A stretch of DNA of 64,000 bases. Source: Sphingomonas aurantiaca. Its GTDB lineage: Bacteria; Pseudomonadota; Alphaproteobacteria; Sphingomonadales; Sphingomonadaceae. Below are positions 9,585 through 17,723 of this stretch, piece by piece. The DNA lies in contig NZ_QAOG01000009.1 in assembly GCF_003050705.1 (NCBI RefSeq), positions 48,005 through 112,004 of the forward strand, in the 5' to 3' direction. How positions within the stretch are numbered: position 1 is the first letter of the stretch; every line of letters begins with the position of its first letter. The notes under the pieces are model-generated. The model made no database searches. It saw only the letters and a list, made by a program, of their open reading frames with translations, and had not been told where the DNA came from. The position numbers were made by a program, and so were the translations under genes.

Positions 9585-9647
9585 CTTCCATCCCCCATCG
9601 GGGGCTGGGACCAGGGCAAAAAGGGGCGTGGCGCGAAACGCGCATCC

Positions 9648-9676
9648 TTGAACCGCAAGACGATCCAGGCTATATG
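9648..9676 (+). promoter_or_regulatory. Sigma-70-like promoter driving the candidate small RNA
   Basis: TTGAAC at 9648-9653, a 17-base spacer, then TATATG at 9671-9676. Both hexamers match the consensus at four or five positions and the spacing is optimal. It points away from parA and against the rep genes. No open reading frame follows; a terminator does, 64 bases later. Confidence 0.55.
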
Positions 9677-9682
9677 AAGAGA

Positions 9683-9768
9683 GCTTGTTGAGCTCCGGAA
9701 TCGACGTTTGGCGACGTCGCTTCAATCTAACCTTGGGATGCCCGGCCTCGTGCCGGGCTTTCCTTTAT
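9683..9768 (+). ncRNA. Candidate counter-transcribed small RNA (copy-number control)
   Basis: A predicted transcript of about 85 nt between the promoter at 9648-9676 and a GC-rich terminator. It can fold a CGACGT/ACGTCG hairpin (9702-9719, six pairs, six-base loop) and the terminal GCCCGGC/GCCGGGC hairpin, with a weaker AGCT-based stem near its 5' end. It has no coding potential and is antisense to the leader of the winged-helix gene (start 9584). Small antisense RNAs in this position control replication in several plasmid families. Existence of the RNA is inferred from promoter plus terminator geometry. Confidence 0.45.
9740..9768 (+). terminator. Rho-independent terminator of the small RNA
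   Basis: Perfect seven-pair stem GCCCGGC (9740-9746) and GCCGGGC (9752-9758) with a CTCGT loop, followed on the plus strand by TTTCCTTTAT. The T-rich tail is only on the plus-strand side, so it stops plus-strand transcription, opposite to the neighbouring rep genes. Confidence 0.7.
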
Positions 9769-9862
9769 GGGGTCACAGCCACTCCATCATCGATCGCGCC
9801 GACACCAGCGCCGACATGGACCGATTTTTGCAGCAATTCACGCGAAGCGAAAGCGTTTGCGG

Positions 9863-10000
9863 TTCGTGCTTTCGAGTATCAATTACGAATTACTTTACAT
9901 TTCCGCGGCGGAACTTCGTGCTTTCGAGTATCAATTCATCGCCGCGTTCGTGCTTTCGAGTAGAAATTCGCACGAAACTTCGTGCTTTCGAGTATCAATT
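9863..10000 (+). repeat. Iteron array of the replication origin (oriV)
   Basis: Four direct copies of a 22-bp repeat beginning TTCGTGCTTTCGAGTA and ending in CAATT or AAATT. They start at 9863, 9915, 9947 and 9979; the last three are 32 bp apart, about three helical turns, so bound proteins lie on one face. The surrounding bases are AT-rich compared with the rest of the window. The last copy overlaps the repA stop codon at 9999-10001. Iterons of this kind bind the Rep protein for origin melting and for copy control. Confidence 0.85.
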
Positions 10001-11072
10001 AAATCGCGTCATCCGAATCGGGATTTCCTGATTCGTCCGAAGACTGCGGCGCTGCCCGCGTTGGCGATTGCGACGGCGACGGCGACGGCGACTGCGACTG
10101 CGATGGGGCGGATGCTTCGGCGGTCGACAGCACCATGCGCGACAGCGACGACGAGACTCCATCGGTCAGCTGTGCCGGACGCCGGGTGATCACCACGCGG
10201 ACCGGGTTGGTCCTGCGGCCGCGCCTGACCGTGTCGATCGCGTCGGGATCGGCGAGCGTCTCGACCAGTTCGAGGCGATAGTCGGGGATCGTATCGGCGG
10301 CGACGATCTGCCGCAGCGCAGCACGGAAATTGGCGAGCGGATTCTGATAGCCGATCTGCAACCGGAACGTCGCCAGATCGATCTCGAACCCGTCGCCCTC
10401 AGCGGTCGAGCGCGCGACTTCGTAGATCCGCCGCTCGATCGGCCCCAGTTGAAAATAGGTCGCCGCATAGTCGAGCACATGCCGGTCGAGCAAAATCGCA
10501 CGGAACAGCCAGTCACAAAGCCGAACCTTGACGGCCTTCAGGCGTCGTTCGCCGGCGCGCGTCTTGGTGTAGTGCAGCTTTGCCTCCGACAACCAGGAGA
10601 AGAAGCCCTCCTCACCTTCGCCGCCCGCCTCGATATTGGTCTTGATCTGCGTCCCCTGCAGCCGCTCGAGCGCCTCGGACAGCCGGCCATAGGAGCGCGC
10701 GCTGTGATTGCTGCCGGTCACGCTGAACAGATCATGCGCGGTGAACACGAAATCCTGCGCGACATCGTCCCCCGCCTCGAGCTTGGCCGCCATCAGGCTG
10801 GCGATGTAGAGCACGATCTCCTTGTCGTAGATCGTCGCCACCCCGCCCGCGCTCGGCCGGACCTCGATCGTGACGGTATCGGTCTGATAGCTCAGCGGCT
10901 TCATCCAGGCATTCTTGCTGAGCGCGAAAAACGGAAACGCCATCAGCGACCGCTCGCCGCGGATCTCGCCGTATAGCGGGCTGTCGAGCAGGAACAGGTC
11001 TCCCTGGGGGATCCGGGAGGGCAGGATCGGCTTGCCGTCCTTGGGGCGTTTTACAGGGGGTGTTCGGGTCAT
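9999..11072 (-). CDS. repA: Plasmid replication initiator protein A (RPA family)
   Basis: A 357-residue initiator with the RPA-family signature: IPQGDLFLLDSPLYGEIRGERSLMAFPFFALSK near residues 20-55, then VRPSAGGVATIYDKEIVLYI and LGPIERRIYEVARS. The family is found on alphaproteobacterial plasmids and binds iterons at the origin. The ATG at 11072 has AGGAAAGG upstream. The C-terminal 45 residues are a Ser/Pro/Gln repeat tract (unit SPSPSQ-like), probably disordered and variable. Iterons lie on both sides: four overlapping and beyond the 3' end, and two at 11082-11176 in front of the gene, which would allow auto-repression. Confidence 0.92.
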   Translation of the reverse strand: MTRTPPVKRPKDGKPILPSRIPQGDLFLLDSPLYGEIRGERSLMAFPFFALSKNAWMKPLSYQTDTVTIEVRPSAGGVATIYDKEIVLYIASLMAAKLEAGDDVAQDFVFTAHDLFSVTGSNHSARSYGRLSEALERLQGTQIKTNIEAGGEGEEGFFSWLSEAKLHYTKTRAGERRLKAVKVRLCDWLFRAILLDRHVLDYAATYFQLGPIERRIYEVARSTAEGDGFEIDLATFRLQIGYQNPLANFRAALRQIVAADTIPDYRLELVETLADPDAIDTVRRGRRTNPVRVVITRRPAQLTDGVSSSLSRMVLSTAEASAPSQSQSPSPSPSQSPTRAAPQSSDESGNPDSDDAI

Positions 11073-11081
11073 CCGCCTTTC

Positions 11082-11176
11082 CTACTCGAAAGCACGAACT
11101 TTTGGCATCCCGCCTCGTGGCGAACGGGGTCAATGCGCTGTTTCTACCATGCAATTCGTGCTTTCGAGTAGAAATT
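11082..11176. repeat. Upstream iterons, probable repA operator
   Basis: One inverted partial iteron (CTACTCGAAAGCACGAA, 11082-11098) ten bases upstream of the repA ATG and one full direct copy at 11155-11176. They match the oriV repeats. Rep bound here would sit over the repA promoter and leader, the usual arrangement for auto-repression of an iteron plasmid. Confidence 0.75.
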
Positions 11177-11338
11177 GCTCAGGCCGGCATCCTGATGCCC
11201 GCACCCGCCATCTCACCCTCCTGAAAACCGCCGCGCCCTGCCCACGCAAGGGGTGAAATCTCGTCAATATGCGCTTAAGGACTGGAAACTCGGTATCTTT
11301 CAGCTCTGCTGCCGAAATATGGGTAGTGACACGCGCGT

Positions 11339-12700
11339 ATGGCGACCAAACACGACGAATTAAGGCAGACGACCTGGCATGCGCCGGCGTCCGTTCTCCG
11401 GCTGCGCTCTATCGGGTGTCTAATGCTCGGGGACATCATCGCGATCATATCCGGGTTCCTGCTGACCTGGCTTGGCCGCCCCGATTTCGTCGTCAGCCGG
11501 ACGCCGCTGTTCATGATCGTGCTCGTGCCGGTCTATCTGGTCGTCGCCTCCAGCGTCGATGCGTTCGACACGCGCAGCCTGCGCGACCCGGTCATCGCGA
11601 TCAAGAAGAGCTGGTACGCGCTGGCGGTCACGCTCGCGCTGCTGGTGATCGCGGCCTTTTACCTGCGCTCGGTGCAGGATTTCTCGCGCGCGATGATCGG
11701 GTTCGGGTCCGCCTTCGCCTTTGCGCTGACGGGGGTCGCGCGATGGCTGCTGATCCCCCGCCTCCCCCAGATCGTCGGCGGCAACCCGTTCAGCATCGCG
11801 CTGATCCGCGATGGCATGGCGCCGATACCCGCTGGCGACTTCTCGATCACGCTGACCGGATTCACGCTCGATTCCGAGAATCACGACCCGGTCATGTACG
11901 ACAAGCTCGCCATGGCGCTCTCGGCGATGGATCGGGTGGTCGTCGCCTGTCCGCCCGAGCGGCGCCAGGCCTGGGCGCGCGCGTTGCGCGGTGCCAATAT
12001 CCAGGGCGAGATCGACATGCCCGAACTCGCCGTGCTGCGCCCGCGCGGCATCGGTCCCGACCATGCCGCACCCTCGCTGATCGTCGCGATCGGGCCGCTC
12101 AACCTGGTCGATCGGATCATCAAGCGACTCTTCGATATCGCCGTGGCGGGAACCGCGCTGGTGCTGCTGGCGCCGGTGATGGCGGCGATCGCGCTGTGGG
12201 TGCGATCCGACAGCCCCGGGCCGGTGCTGTTCGAACAGATCCGGATCGGCCGTGCCAACCGCATGTTCCGGATGTTCAAGTTCCGCAGCATGAAGACGGG
12301 CGACCATAGCGGCCATCGTTCCACCGCGCGCGACGATGATCGTGTCACGCGGTGCGGGCGTTTCATCCGCCGGACGTCGCTCGACGAACTCCCCCAGCTC
12401 TTCAACGTGCTGGGCGGCAGCATGAGCATCGTCGGGCCGCGCCCTCACGCGTTGGGGTCGCGCGCGAACGACAAGCTGTTCTGGGAGGTCGACGACCGCT
12501 ATTGGGACCGCCACGCCGCCAAGCCCGGCCTGACCGGGCTCGCGCAGATCCGCGGTTATCGCGGCGCGACGCTATTCGAGGACGATCTGCGCAACCGAGT
12601 CGATGCCGATCTCGAATATCTGACCGACTGGACGATCTGGCGCGATCTGAAGATCATCTTCCTGACCGTCCGCGTGCTCTGGCATCGCAACGCCTATTAG
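11339..12700 (+). CDS. Polyprenyl-phosphate sugar-1-phosphate transferase (initiating glycosyltransferase)
   Basis: A 453-residue membrane enzyme that transfers a sugar-1-phosphate to undecaprenyl phosphate and so starts each exopolysaccharide repeat unit. The N-terminal half has four hydrophobic segments and a short Rossmann-like part. The C-terminal bacterial sugar transferase domain starts near residue 262 (KRLFDIAVAG, membrane segment, SDSPGPVLFEQIRIGR, FKFRSMK) and ends with DELPQLFNVLGGSMSIVGPRP and KPGLTGLAQI. It fits the WcaJ/GumD/ExoY group. It stands alone between repA and a hairpin at 12798, separated by the replication module from the other polysaccharide genes. Confidence 0.9.
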   Translation: MATKHDELRQTTWHAPASVLRLRSIGCLMLGDIIAIISGFLLTWLGRPDFVVSRTPLFMIVLVPVYLVVASSVDAFDTRSLRDPVIAIKKSWYALAVTLALLVIAAFYLRSVQDFSRAMIGFGSAFAFALTGVARWLLIPRLPQIVGGNPFSIALIRDGMAPIPAGDFSITLTGFTLDSENHDPVMYDKLAMALSAMDRVVVACPPERRQAWARALRGANIQGEIDMPELAVLRPRGIGPDHAAPSLIVAIGPLNLVDRIIKRLFDIAVAGTALVLLAPVMAAIALWVRSDSPGPVLFEQIRIGRANRMFRMFKFRSMKTGDHSGHRSTARDDDRVTRCGRFIRRTSLDELPQLFNVLGGSMSIVGPRPHALGSRANDKLFWEVDDRYWDRHAAKPGLTGLAQIRGYRGATLFEDDLRNRVDADLEYLTDWTIWRDLKIIFLTVRVLWHRNAY

Positions 12701-12797
12701 GGGTCGCCCCGCCAAGGCTAGCCAAGGCGGGCGTCGGCATCATGTCGACATGCCTACAGCGCGACACGTCGGCCGCGCCTGGGCGTTGAGCGCCCAG

Positions 12798-12836
12798 CCG
12801 GTAGTGGCCAGCCCGTTACTGGCCAGCCGCTACCGG
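12798..12836. terminator. Hairpin between convergent genes
   Basis: CCGGTAGTGGC (12798-12808) pairs with GCCGCTACCGG (12826-12836): seven perfect pairs, one wobble and three more, around a 17-base loop. It lies between the sugar transferase stop (12700, plus) and the lipoprotein stop (12850, minus), so it may serve both. There is no clear T tract. Confidence 0.45.
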
Positions 12837-12849
12837 CCGGCCCCCCGCG

Positions 12850-13134
12850 TCACAGGCAGCTGACGGCCGCCTCGTGGCTATGGCTGTCGCGGGCGCCGAA
12901 GATCGATACGCGAGTCCGGTAGATCACCTTGTCATTGTCGACCGGGTCGGCACGATAGGTGACGGCGTCGGACTCCTGCGTCTTGGCGGCGAGGCACGCC
13001 GCGACGTCGGCGGTCGGCCTGACCGACCACATCGCGCCATCGGATCCGCTGGCGAGGCCGGTCGGACCGCTCGGACCGATCGCGATGCAACCGGACAATC
13101 CGAGGATCGTGATCAACGACAAAACAACTTTCAT
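12850..13134 (-). CDS. Small lipoprotein of unknown function
   Basis: A 94-residue protein with a clear lipoprotein signal: MKVVLSLITILGLSGC, lipobox LSGC with Cys16. The mature part is short and has no domain I recognise; it carries two further cysteines, at 47 (VAACLAAK) and 93 (VSCL), that could form a disulfide. The ATG at 13134 has CGAGAGATATC in front. The frame is open further upstream, but the lipobox position fixes the start. It is probably anchored in an envelope membrane facing the periplasm. No operon partner is visible. Confidence 0.7.
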   Translation of the reverse strand: MKVVLSLITILGLSGCIAIGPSGPTGLASGSDGAMWSVRPTADVAACLAAKTQESDAVTYRADPVDNDKVIYRTRVSIFGARDSHSHEAAVSCL

Positions 13135-13569
13135 GATATCTCTCGAATACGCGACAGGGCCTGTGACGATACCCTGTAGCGGACGGGACCGGTTCTGCCA
13201 CCCATGCATTGCAGACGATCCGCGTAGCCGGCGCCGCGGCGGGCCCGCTTTCCCGGCCCGGCATGCCGCCCCGAGATCGCCGGCATGCCGGACCGGGGTT
13301 GGCGGTCGACGTGTCGACATGTCGGGCAATGGACATGGGTTCATGCTGGTCGGCCTGCTGGGCATGCGCCTGCGCGCCGGATGGGGCAGGGCGCAGTGAT
13401 CCGCGAATCTATAATCGACATGTCGTATCGCCGACATGTCGACATCATGCATGGTCGACAGCCGGTGATCGCCCTGATTGGCGCCATTGCGCCCGCGTCT
13501 GGAACAGGAGGGCAACGAAAGGCGAATATTTCACTTTTCTTCGACTCGTGCGTGACTCATAGAATCACG
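13135..13569. repeat. Gene-free stretch with CGACATGTCG palindromes
   Basis: No gene seen in 435 bases. It has three exact copies of the palindromic decamer CGACATGTCG at 13315-13324, 13416-13425 and 13432-13441, the last two 16 bp apart, and a nearby GTCGACGTGTCGACAT. The same decamer occurs twice, overlapping, at 52086-52103. These may be operators for a dimeric regulator or remnants of a mobile repeat. Confidence 0.5.
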
Positions 13570-14037
13570 ATGCCGATCCGCCCCGAAAACCGCTGGCTGT
13601 ATCCGATCGACTGGCCGCAAGTGTCGGACGCGATCCGCTTTGGTCGTGCCGGCGCGCGCTGCGAACGCTGCGCGCGGCCGCATCGGCGCTTCGTCGCGCA
13701 TCTCGGCGACGGGCGCTGGTGGGATGCAGGCGCCGGGTGCTGGCGGTCGGCGCGGGGGCGGCGGGTCGCGGTCCGCGATCGCGTCGACCTCGCCGGCGTC
13801 CGCACGACCTATGTGGTGCTGGCCTGCGCGCATCTCGATCATGATCCGGGGCACAACATGCCGGGCAATCTCGCCGCGCTGTGCCAGCGCTGCCACATGC
13901 TCCACGATGCGGCCGAGCATCGCTGGCAACGCTGGTGGAACGCGTTCCGCCTGCGCGCGCTGCGCGACCTGTACGAGGATCCGCGCCTGACGCATGAACG
14001 CCATCTGCGGCGCGCGCCAATCACACGAGGGTTTTAG
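13570..14037 (+). CDS. HNH-like zinc protein
   Basis: A 155-residue basic protein. It has a first CxxC (CERCARP, about residue 33) and, after a variable region, ACAHLDHDPGHNMPGNLAALCQRCHMLHDA, which carries the second CxxC and the His/Asn pattern of HNH nucleases. Small proteins of this group are common near phage and plasmid genes and are often annotated as HNH or hypothetical. The ATG at 13570 follows the AT-richer end of the preceding gap. A nuclease activity is possible but unproven. Confidence 0.6.
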   Translation: MPIRPENRWLYPIDWPQVSDAIRFGRAGARCERCARPHRRFVAHLGDGRWWDAGAGCWRSARGRRVAVRDRVDLAGVRTTYVVLACAHLDHDPGHNMPGNLAALCQRCHMLHDAAEHRWQRWWNAFRLRALRDLYEDPRLTHERHLRRAPITRGF

Positions 14038-14170
14038 TCTGGCATCCGGCGATCCCGGTGCGGGGATCGTCCACCGCCGGCGCCTGTGAACCGCGGTTGC
14101 GCAACGACCTGCGCCGCCCGCCATGAGGTTGAGGATCGTGCCGTGTTTGGGATCGTATGACGCTTCAACA

Positions 14171-14476
14171 TTAGGCGCCGGTCAGGTCGAACATGACGGC
14201 GCTATCCTGACGCTCGCGCATCTGCCCGAGATGGTCCCCGAGCGCGGTGATTTTGCCGTCGCCGGTGGGGCCGATCAGCAACGTATGAGGCGGGTCGAGA
14301 CGGTGAGGGGAGGGGGTATGGATTTCGACCGCCCCATGTTCCCCGAACGGCATATTCAGGACCGCCTTACGCTTCGCATCGGGGAAGCACTTTTCGCTTC
14401 CTTTGAACTCGATATCCTTGCGGCTGACGCCCCCTGTAGAGGACATAACGGTCGACCAGCATGGCGCCGGGCTCAC
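14171..14476 (-). pseudogene. Possible remnant of a VirB4/TrbE-type conjugation ATPase
   Basis: The minus-strand reading contains PPHTLLIGPTGDGKITALGD, very like the HTLVIGPTGAGKST Walker A region of TrbE/VirB4 conjugation ATPases, but with Ile in place of the catalytic Ser/Thr and no family-like sequence around it. The frame is broken on both sides. I read it as a decayed fragment of a transfer region. The match rests on one motif, so this is tentative. Confidence 0.3.
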
Positions 14477-14698
14477 GGCAGTCCTGGATCATTGCTTTGC
14501 CGCGACGTTTCGAGAAATCGACGTTCTGGACCGACGTCGGTAGGGTCCCGAAAGTGGCGATCAGCGCGGAGCCGGCAAGCCTGCAAACCGGCATTGGATT
14601 TGGCCACGTCGTCGAGGTGGCCGCGGTCCTTTTCTTGGATGACTGTCGACCCGTTATCATCGGACCGTTCAGAGCTCGATCGGCCTGATCAAAAAGCT

Positions 14699-14926
14699 AT
14701 GAGCAATGCAACGTCGCTGGATGCCGAACTGGCCGCGATCAAGGCCGGGGAACGCAAGTTGGCCGAGCGTCAAAACGACATAGTGAAGATAGGGGCCGCG
14801 ACGATTGCAACGATCCAGAAGGCGGGGTTGCCCAAGGTCCCGGCCGGTCGACTGAAACGGATCATGGCGGTGGTTGAAACGCTCGGCGTTGATGACGTTC
14901 GGGAACTGCTCAAGGCGTCAGCCTGA
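14699..14926 (+). CDS. Small hypothetical protein, helical
   Basis: A 75-residue charged protein predicted to be nearly all helix: a coiled-coil-like N-terminal part (SLDAELAAIKAGERKLAERQ) and two amphipathic helices. Size, charge and helix pattern recall small accessory proteins of plasmid transfer (TraD/MobC-like) regions, but I do not recognise the family. It starts with ATG at 14699 after an A-rich stretch and is downstream of the conjugation-like remnant. It could be an intact survivor of that region. Confidence 0.5.
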   Translation: MSNATSLDAELAAIKAGERKLAERQNDIVKIGAATIATIQKAGLPKVPAGRLKRIMAVVETLGVDDVRELLKASA

Positions 14927-14929
14927 GCC

Positions 14930-15259
14930 GGGTCGAGCCGGTGAAAAACACTCCCTTTCCAGCCCGGCAGGCGAAGAAGTGGGAGGCCCGCTATCGTGCA
15001 AAAAAGGGAGCTGCGGGCAGTCAGGTTCGCGCTATCGAACATGGCTGGAAGGGAGAGCGCTCACGGTCAAGCGCAGGCCGGATGCAACTCCCCCACAACC
15101 GGCTTGAGAACCGCCATTGCGAGCACTGTCGGCAGATGCCAGGCTCGGCATCCATATGACGGCGAAACCGCAAAACTGTGCTGCGTTCCGAACCGCGATT
15201 ACCGCCGGATCGTGATCGACGGCTAAGCCCGCAAACCGTGGTCCGCCGGCACCACCAGC
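14930..15259. other. Gene-free stretch
   Basis: About 330 bases upstream of the ABC exporter. A 72-codon frame (14941-15159) is open but its composition looks non-coding and it matches nothing I know. No repeat or clear promoter seen. Confidence 0.4.
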
Positions 15260-17101
15260 TTGCTCCCGGCGCCCCGGGCCCGCATGCTTGGCTTCATGCC
15301 GCTCTTCCGCCCTTCGTCCGACCGGTCCGGGCCCGACCGCTCCGGGCCCGACCGCGCCGCGCCCGACATGCCCGCCGGATCGCTGGCTGCGGATGGTGCG
15401 GCGCTGGTCGGGGATTTCGTCCGGCATGGCGGGCGACGGCTGGGCGCCGCGGTCGGGTTGATGCTGGCGGGCGGCATTCTCGAAGGCGTCGGGCTGGCGC
15501 TGCTCGTGCCGATCTTCTCGCTGCTGGCGCCGCAGACCGGCGGGCGGTGGCGCGCGATGGTCGTCGAGACGCTGGCGTCGGTCGGACTGGTCACGCGGCT
15601 CGAGCAACTGGCGGCGGTGCTGGTCGCGTTCTGCCTGCTCGTCGGGGTGCGCGCGATCGTGCTGTCGACGCGCGACTGGCTGGTGTCGGACCTGACGCTG
15701 GGGTTCGTCGACCATCGCCGGCTGATGGTCGTCACCGATCTGGCGCATGCGCGCTGGTCGTCGCTGGCGCGGCTGCAGCATGCGCGGATCGCGCATATCC
15801 TGTCGAGCGAGATCACCCGGCTCGCCTTTGCCTGTTCGGTCCTGCTGCAGATCATGGCGGCGGGCATCATGCTGGTGGTCCAGGCGATCCTGATGATCCT
15901 GCTGTCGCCGGTCGTCGCGCTGGTGGTGATCGGGTTCGCGCTGCTCGGCCTGGTCGTGCTGGTGCCGCTGTCGCGACGCGCGGGGGCGGTCGGCCGGTCG
16001 AGCGCGCGCTTCGCCTTCCGCATCGCGGGCGAAACCGCGCATTTCCTCGGCGGTCTCAAGATCGCGGTCGCGCACGACATGGCGGACGCGTTCGTCGCGC
16101 AGATCGGCGAGGAGGGCACCAAACTGCGCGCGCAACTGGCCCTGCAGCAACGCTTCCAGTCACGCGTCGCGATCGCGTCGGCGACGATCGCCTCGCTGGC
16201 CGGCGCGATGATGATCTTCGGCGCGGTGCTGCTCGACATCCCGACCGTCACGCTGCTCGCCGCGCTGGTCGTGCTGGTGCGGATGAGCGGTCCGGTCCGA
16301 TCGTTGCAGCAAAGCGTGCAGCAATTGTTCGGCGTCCTGCCCGCCTTCACCGCGTTGCGCGACCTGAAGGCCGATCTCGGCGCGCCCGTGCCGGTCACCA
16401 CCGGCGCCGGCGCGCAGGCGGTGCACCATGGCACGATCCGCTTCGAGCGCGTGACCTTCCGCTATCCGGGCGCGGCCGCGCCGGTGTTCGAAGGGCTCGA
16501 TCTAGCAATCGGTGCGGGCGAGCTGGTCGGGCTGTCGGGCGCCTCGGGGACCGGCAAGACGAGCTTCGTCGACCTGCTGACCGGGCTGCTCGAGCCGAGC
16601 CAGGGTCGGATCGTGATTGGCGAGGGCGATGACTCGCAGGCGCTGGGCCCCGCCATACTGGCCGGATGGCGCCGTCGGCTCGCCTATGTCGCGCAGGATT
16701 CCTACCTCATCAACGACAGCATCCGCCGCAACCTGACCTGGGGCAGCGACGTGCGGCCCGATCCGGACCTCTGGCACGCGCTGGCGCAGGCGGGGGCGGC
16801 CGAGATGGTCGGGGCGATGCCGCAGGGGCTCGACACGCAGATGGACGATCGCGGCACGCGGCTGTCGGGCGGCGAGCGCCAGCGGATCGCGCTCGCCCGC
16901 GCGCTGCTGCGCGATCCCGGGCTCCTGATCCTCGACGAGGCGACCAACGCGATCGACGTCGCGACCGAACAGGCGGTGATCGCCAATCTGCGCCGCGCGC
17001 TGCCACAGGCGACGATCCTGATCATCGCGCACCGCGAGGAGACGCTGCGCGCCTGCGACCGCGTGATCCTGCTGGAGACCGCGCAGACCACCGCGGCATA
17101 G
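15260..17101 (+). CDS. ABC exporter, permease-ATPase fusion (candidate RiPP exporter)
   Basis: A 613-residue half-transporter: six hydrophobic helices (about residues 60-350) fused to an ATPase domain with Walker A GASGTGKTS near 427, signature LSGGE near 535 and Walker B LLILDEAT just after. There is no N-terminal C39 peptidase domain, as expected for lasso-peptide exporters (D proteins), whose leader is removed by B2. It converges with a B2 gene 63 nt away, which supports that role. The first 35 residues include a 15-bp tandem repeat giving (S/A)DRSGPDR; the true start may be the ATG at 15293, 15296 or 15368, after or within it. It could also export a glycan or lipid. Confidence 0.8.
   Translation: MLPAPRARMLGFMPLFRPSSDRSGPDRSGPDRAAPDMPAGSLAADGAALVGDFVRHGGRRLGAAVGLMLAGGILEGVGLALLVPIFSLLAPQTGGRWRAMVVETLASVGLVTRLEQLAAVLVAFCLLVGVRAIVLSTRDWLVSDLTLGFVDHRRLMVVTDLAHARWSSLARLQHARIAHILSSEITRLAFACSVLLQIMAAGIMLVVQAILMILLSPVVALVVIGFALLGLVVLVPLSRRAGAVGRSSARFAFRIAGETAHFLGGLKIAVAHDMADAFVAQIGEEGTKLRAQLALQQRFQSRVAIASATIASLAGAMMIFGAVLLDIPTVTLLAALVVLVRMSGPVRSLQQSVQQLFGVLPAFTALRDLKADLGAPVPVTTGAGAQAVHHGTIRFERVTFRYPGAAAPVFEGLDLAIGAGELVGLSGASGTGKTSFVDLLTGLLEPSQGRIVIGEGDDSQALGPAILAGWRRRLAYVAQDSYLINDSIRRNLTWGSDVRPDPDLWHALAQAGAAEMVGAMPQGLDTQMDDRGTRLSGGERQRIALARALLRDPGLLILDEATNAIDVATEQAVIANLRRALPQATILIIAHREETLRACDRVILLETAQTTAA
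15320..15364 (+). repeat. 15-bp tandem repeat in the exporter N-terminus
   Basis: Three copies of GACCGSTCCGGGCCC-like units at 15320, 15335 and 15350, in frame, just ahead of the first conserved part of the exporter. It is one of several short GC-rich repeats at gene starts in this window. Confidence 0.75.
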
Positions 17102-17127
17102 GCCTTGGCGACACCCGGTCCGTCGGT

Positions 17128-17152
17128 CCCCCCACGCAAAGGATGCGGGGGG
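17128..17152. terminator. Hairpin between convergent exporter and B2 genes
   Basis: CCCCC-A-CGC (17129-17137) pairs with GCG-GGGGG (17145-17152) around a short AAAGGAT loop. It lies in the 62-nt gap between two convergent stops, so it may end both transcripts. It has no T tract. Confidence 0.4.
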
Positions 17153-17163
17153 CGGGCGGTGGG

Positions 17164-17619
17164 TCAGACGAAGCGCCCGACCTCGGTCAGCGCCGGATCG
17201 ATCGGGTAGCCGGTGACGTTGAGCCCGCCGGCATCGAGCCAGGCATGCGCCTCCAGCGCGGTGCCGGTCGGATCGCGCACGCCGAGATGGAGCACGCTGT
17301 CGATCCCGCGCCGTGCCAGCATCGCCCGCGCAGCGATCGCCTGCTGGAGGCACAGCGTGCGGAACGGCATCCACGGCGCCACCACGCCGATCGCCCAGCG
17401 GATCGCGAAGACCCTGTCCGTCTGAGCGGACGATAGCGGGGCAGGGGGCGCATATTGGCTATGCGGCGCGACGATACCGCCCATGTGCCGGGCAAGCACC
17501 CGGAACGGCAACAGGCTGCGCAGCCGTGCGACCAGCAGCGCCGCGATCGCCTCGACGATCAGGCGCCAATCGGCCCCGGTCAGACACGACGCGGTGCGCA
17601 GCTTGCGGCGTAGCGACAT
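17164..17619 (-). CDS. Lasso peptide biosynthesis B2-type leader peptidase (transglutaminase-like), copy 1
   Basis: A 151-residue B2 protein, the cysteine protease that cuts the leader from lasso precursors together with the RRE protein B1. The fold is that of a small transglutaminase core: catalytic Cys in PFRTLCLQQAIAARAML, His in LEAHAWLDAGG and a following GY. Before it, an N-terminal helix pair (LRRKLRTASCLTGADWRLIVEA) is typical. ATG 17619 is preferred over 17658 because of its GGGGAA site and family-like start. No PqqD or cyclase gene is adjacent, which is unusual; the nearest PqqD is at 22.9 kb. Confidence 0.85.
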   Translation of the reverse strand: MSLRRKLRTASCLTGADWRLIVEAIAALLVARLRSLLPFRVLARHMGGIVAPHSQYAPPAPLSSAQTDRVFAIRWAIGVVAPWMPFRTLCLQQAIAARAMLARRGIDSVLHLGVRDPTGTALEAHAWLDAGGLNVTGYPIDPALTEVGRFV

Positions 17620-17723
17620 GGCGTTCCCCAGCGAGACGAGCGACCCCGCCCTTCGCATTCACGAGACATACCGGTCGCCATCCGCCTGGTCCAGCCGCGG
17701 GCGGGGTCGCTACGGCAGCAGGA

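Noticed and set aside
9863..10000. Possible CRISPR array (22-bp repeats at 32-bp spacing)
   Set aside because: Only four copies, 10-bp spacers, uneven first gap, no cas genes, and it lies beside a Rep gene: these are iterons.
12709..12730. CCGCC/GGCGG stem right after the sugar transferase
   Set aside because: The inner part is a direct repeat (GCCAAGGC twice) rather than an inverted one, so only five outer pairs form; the hairpin at 12798 is better.
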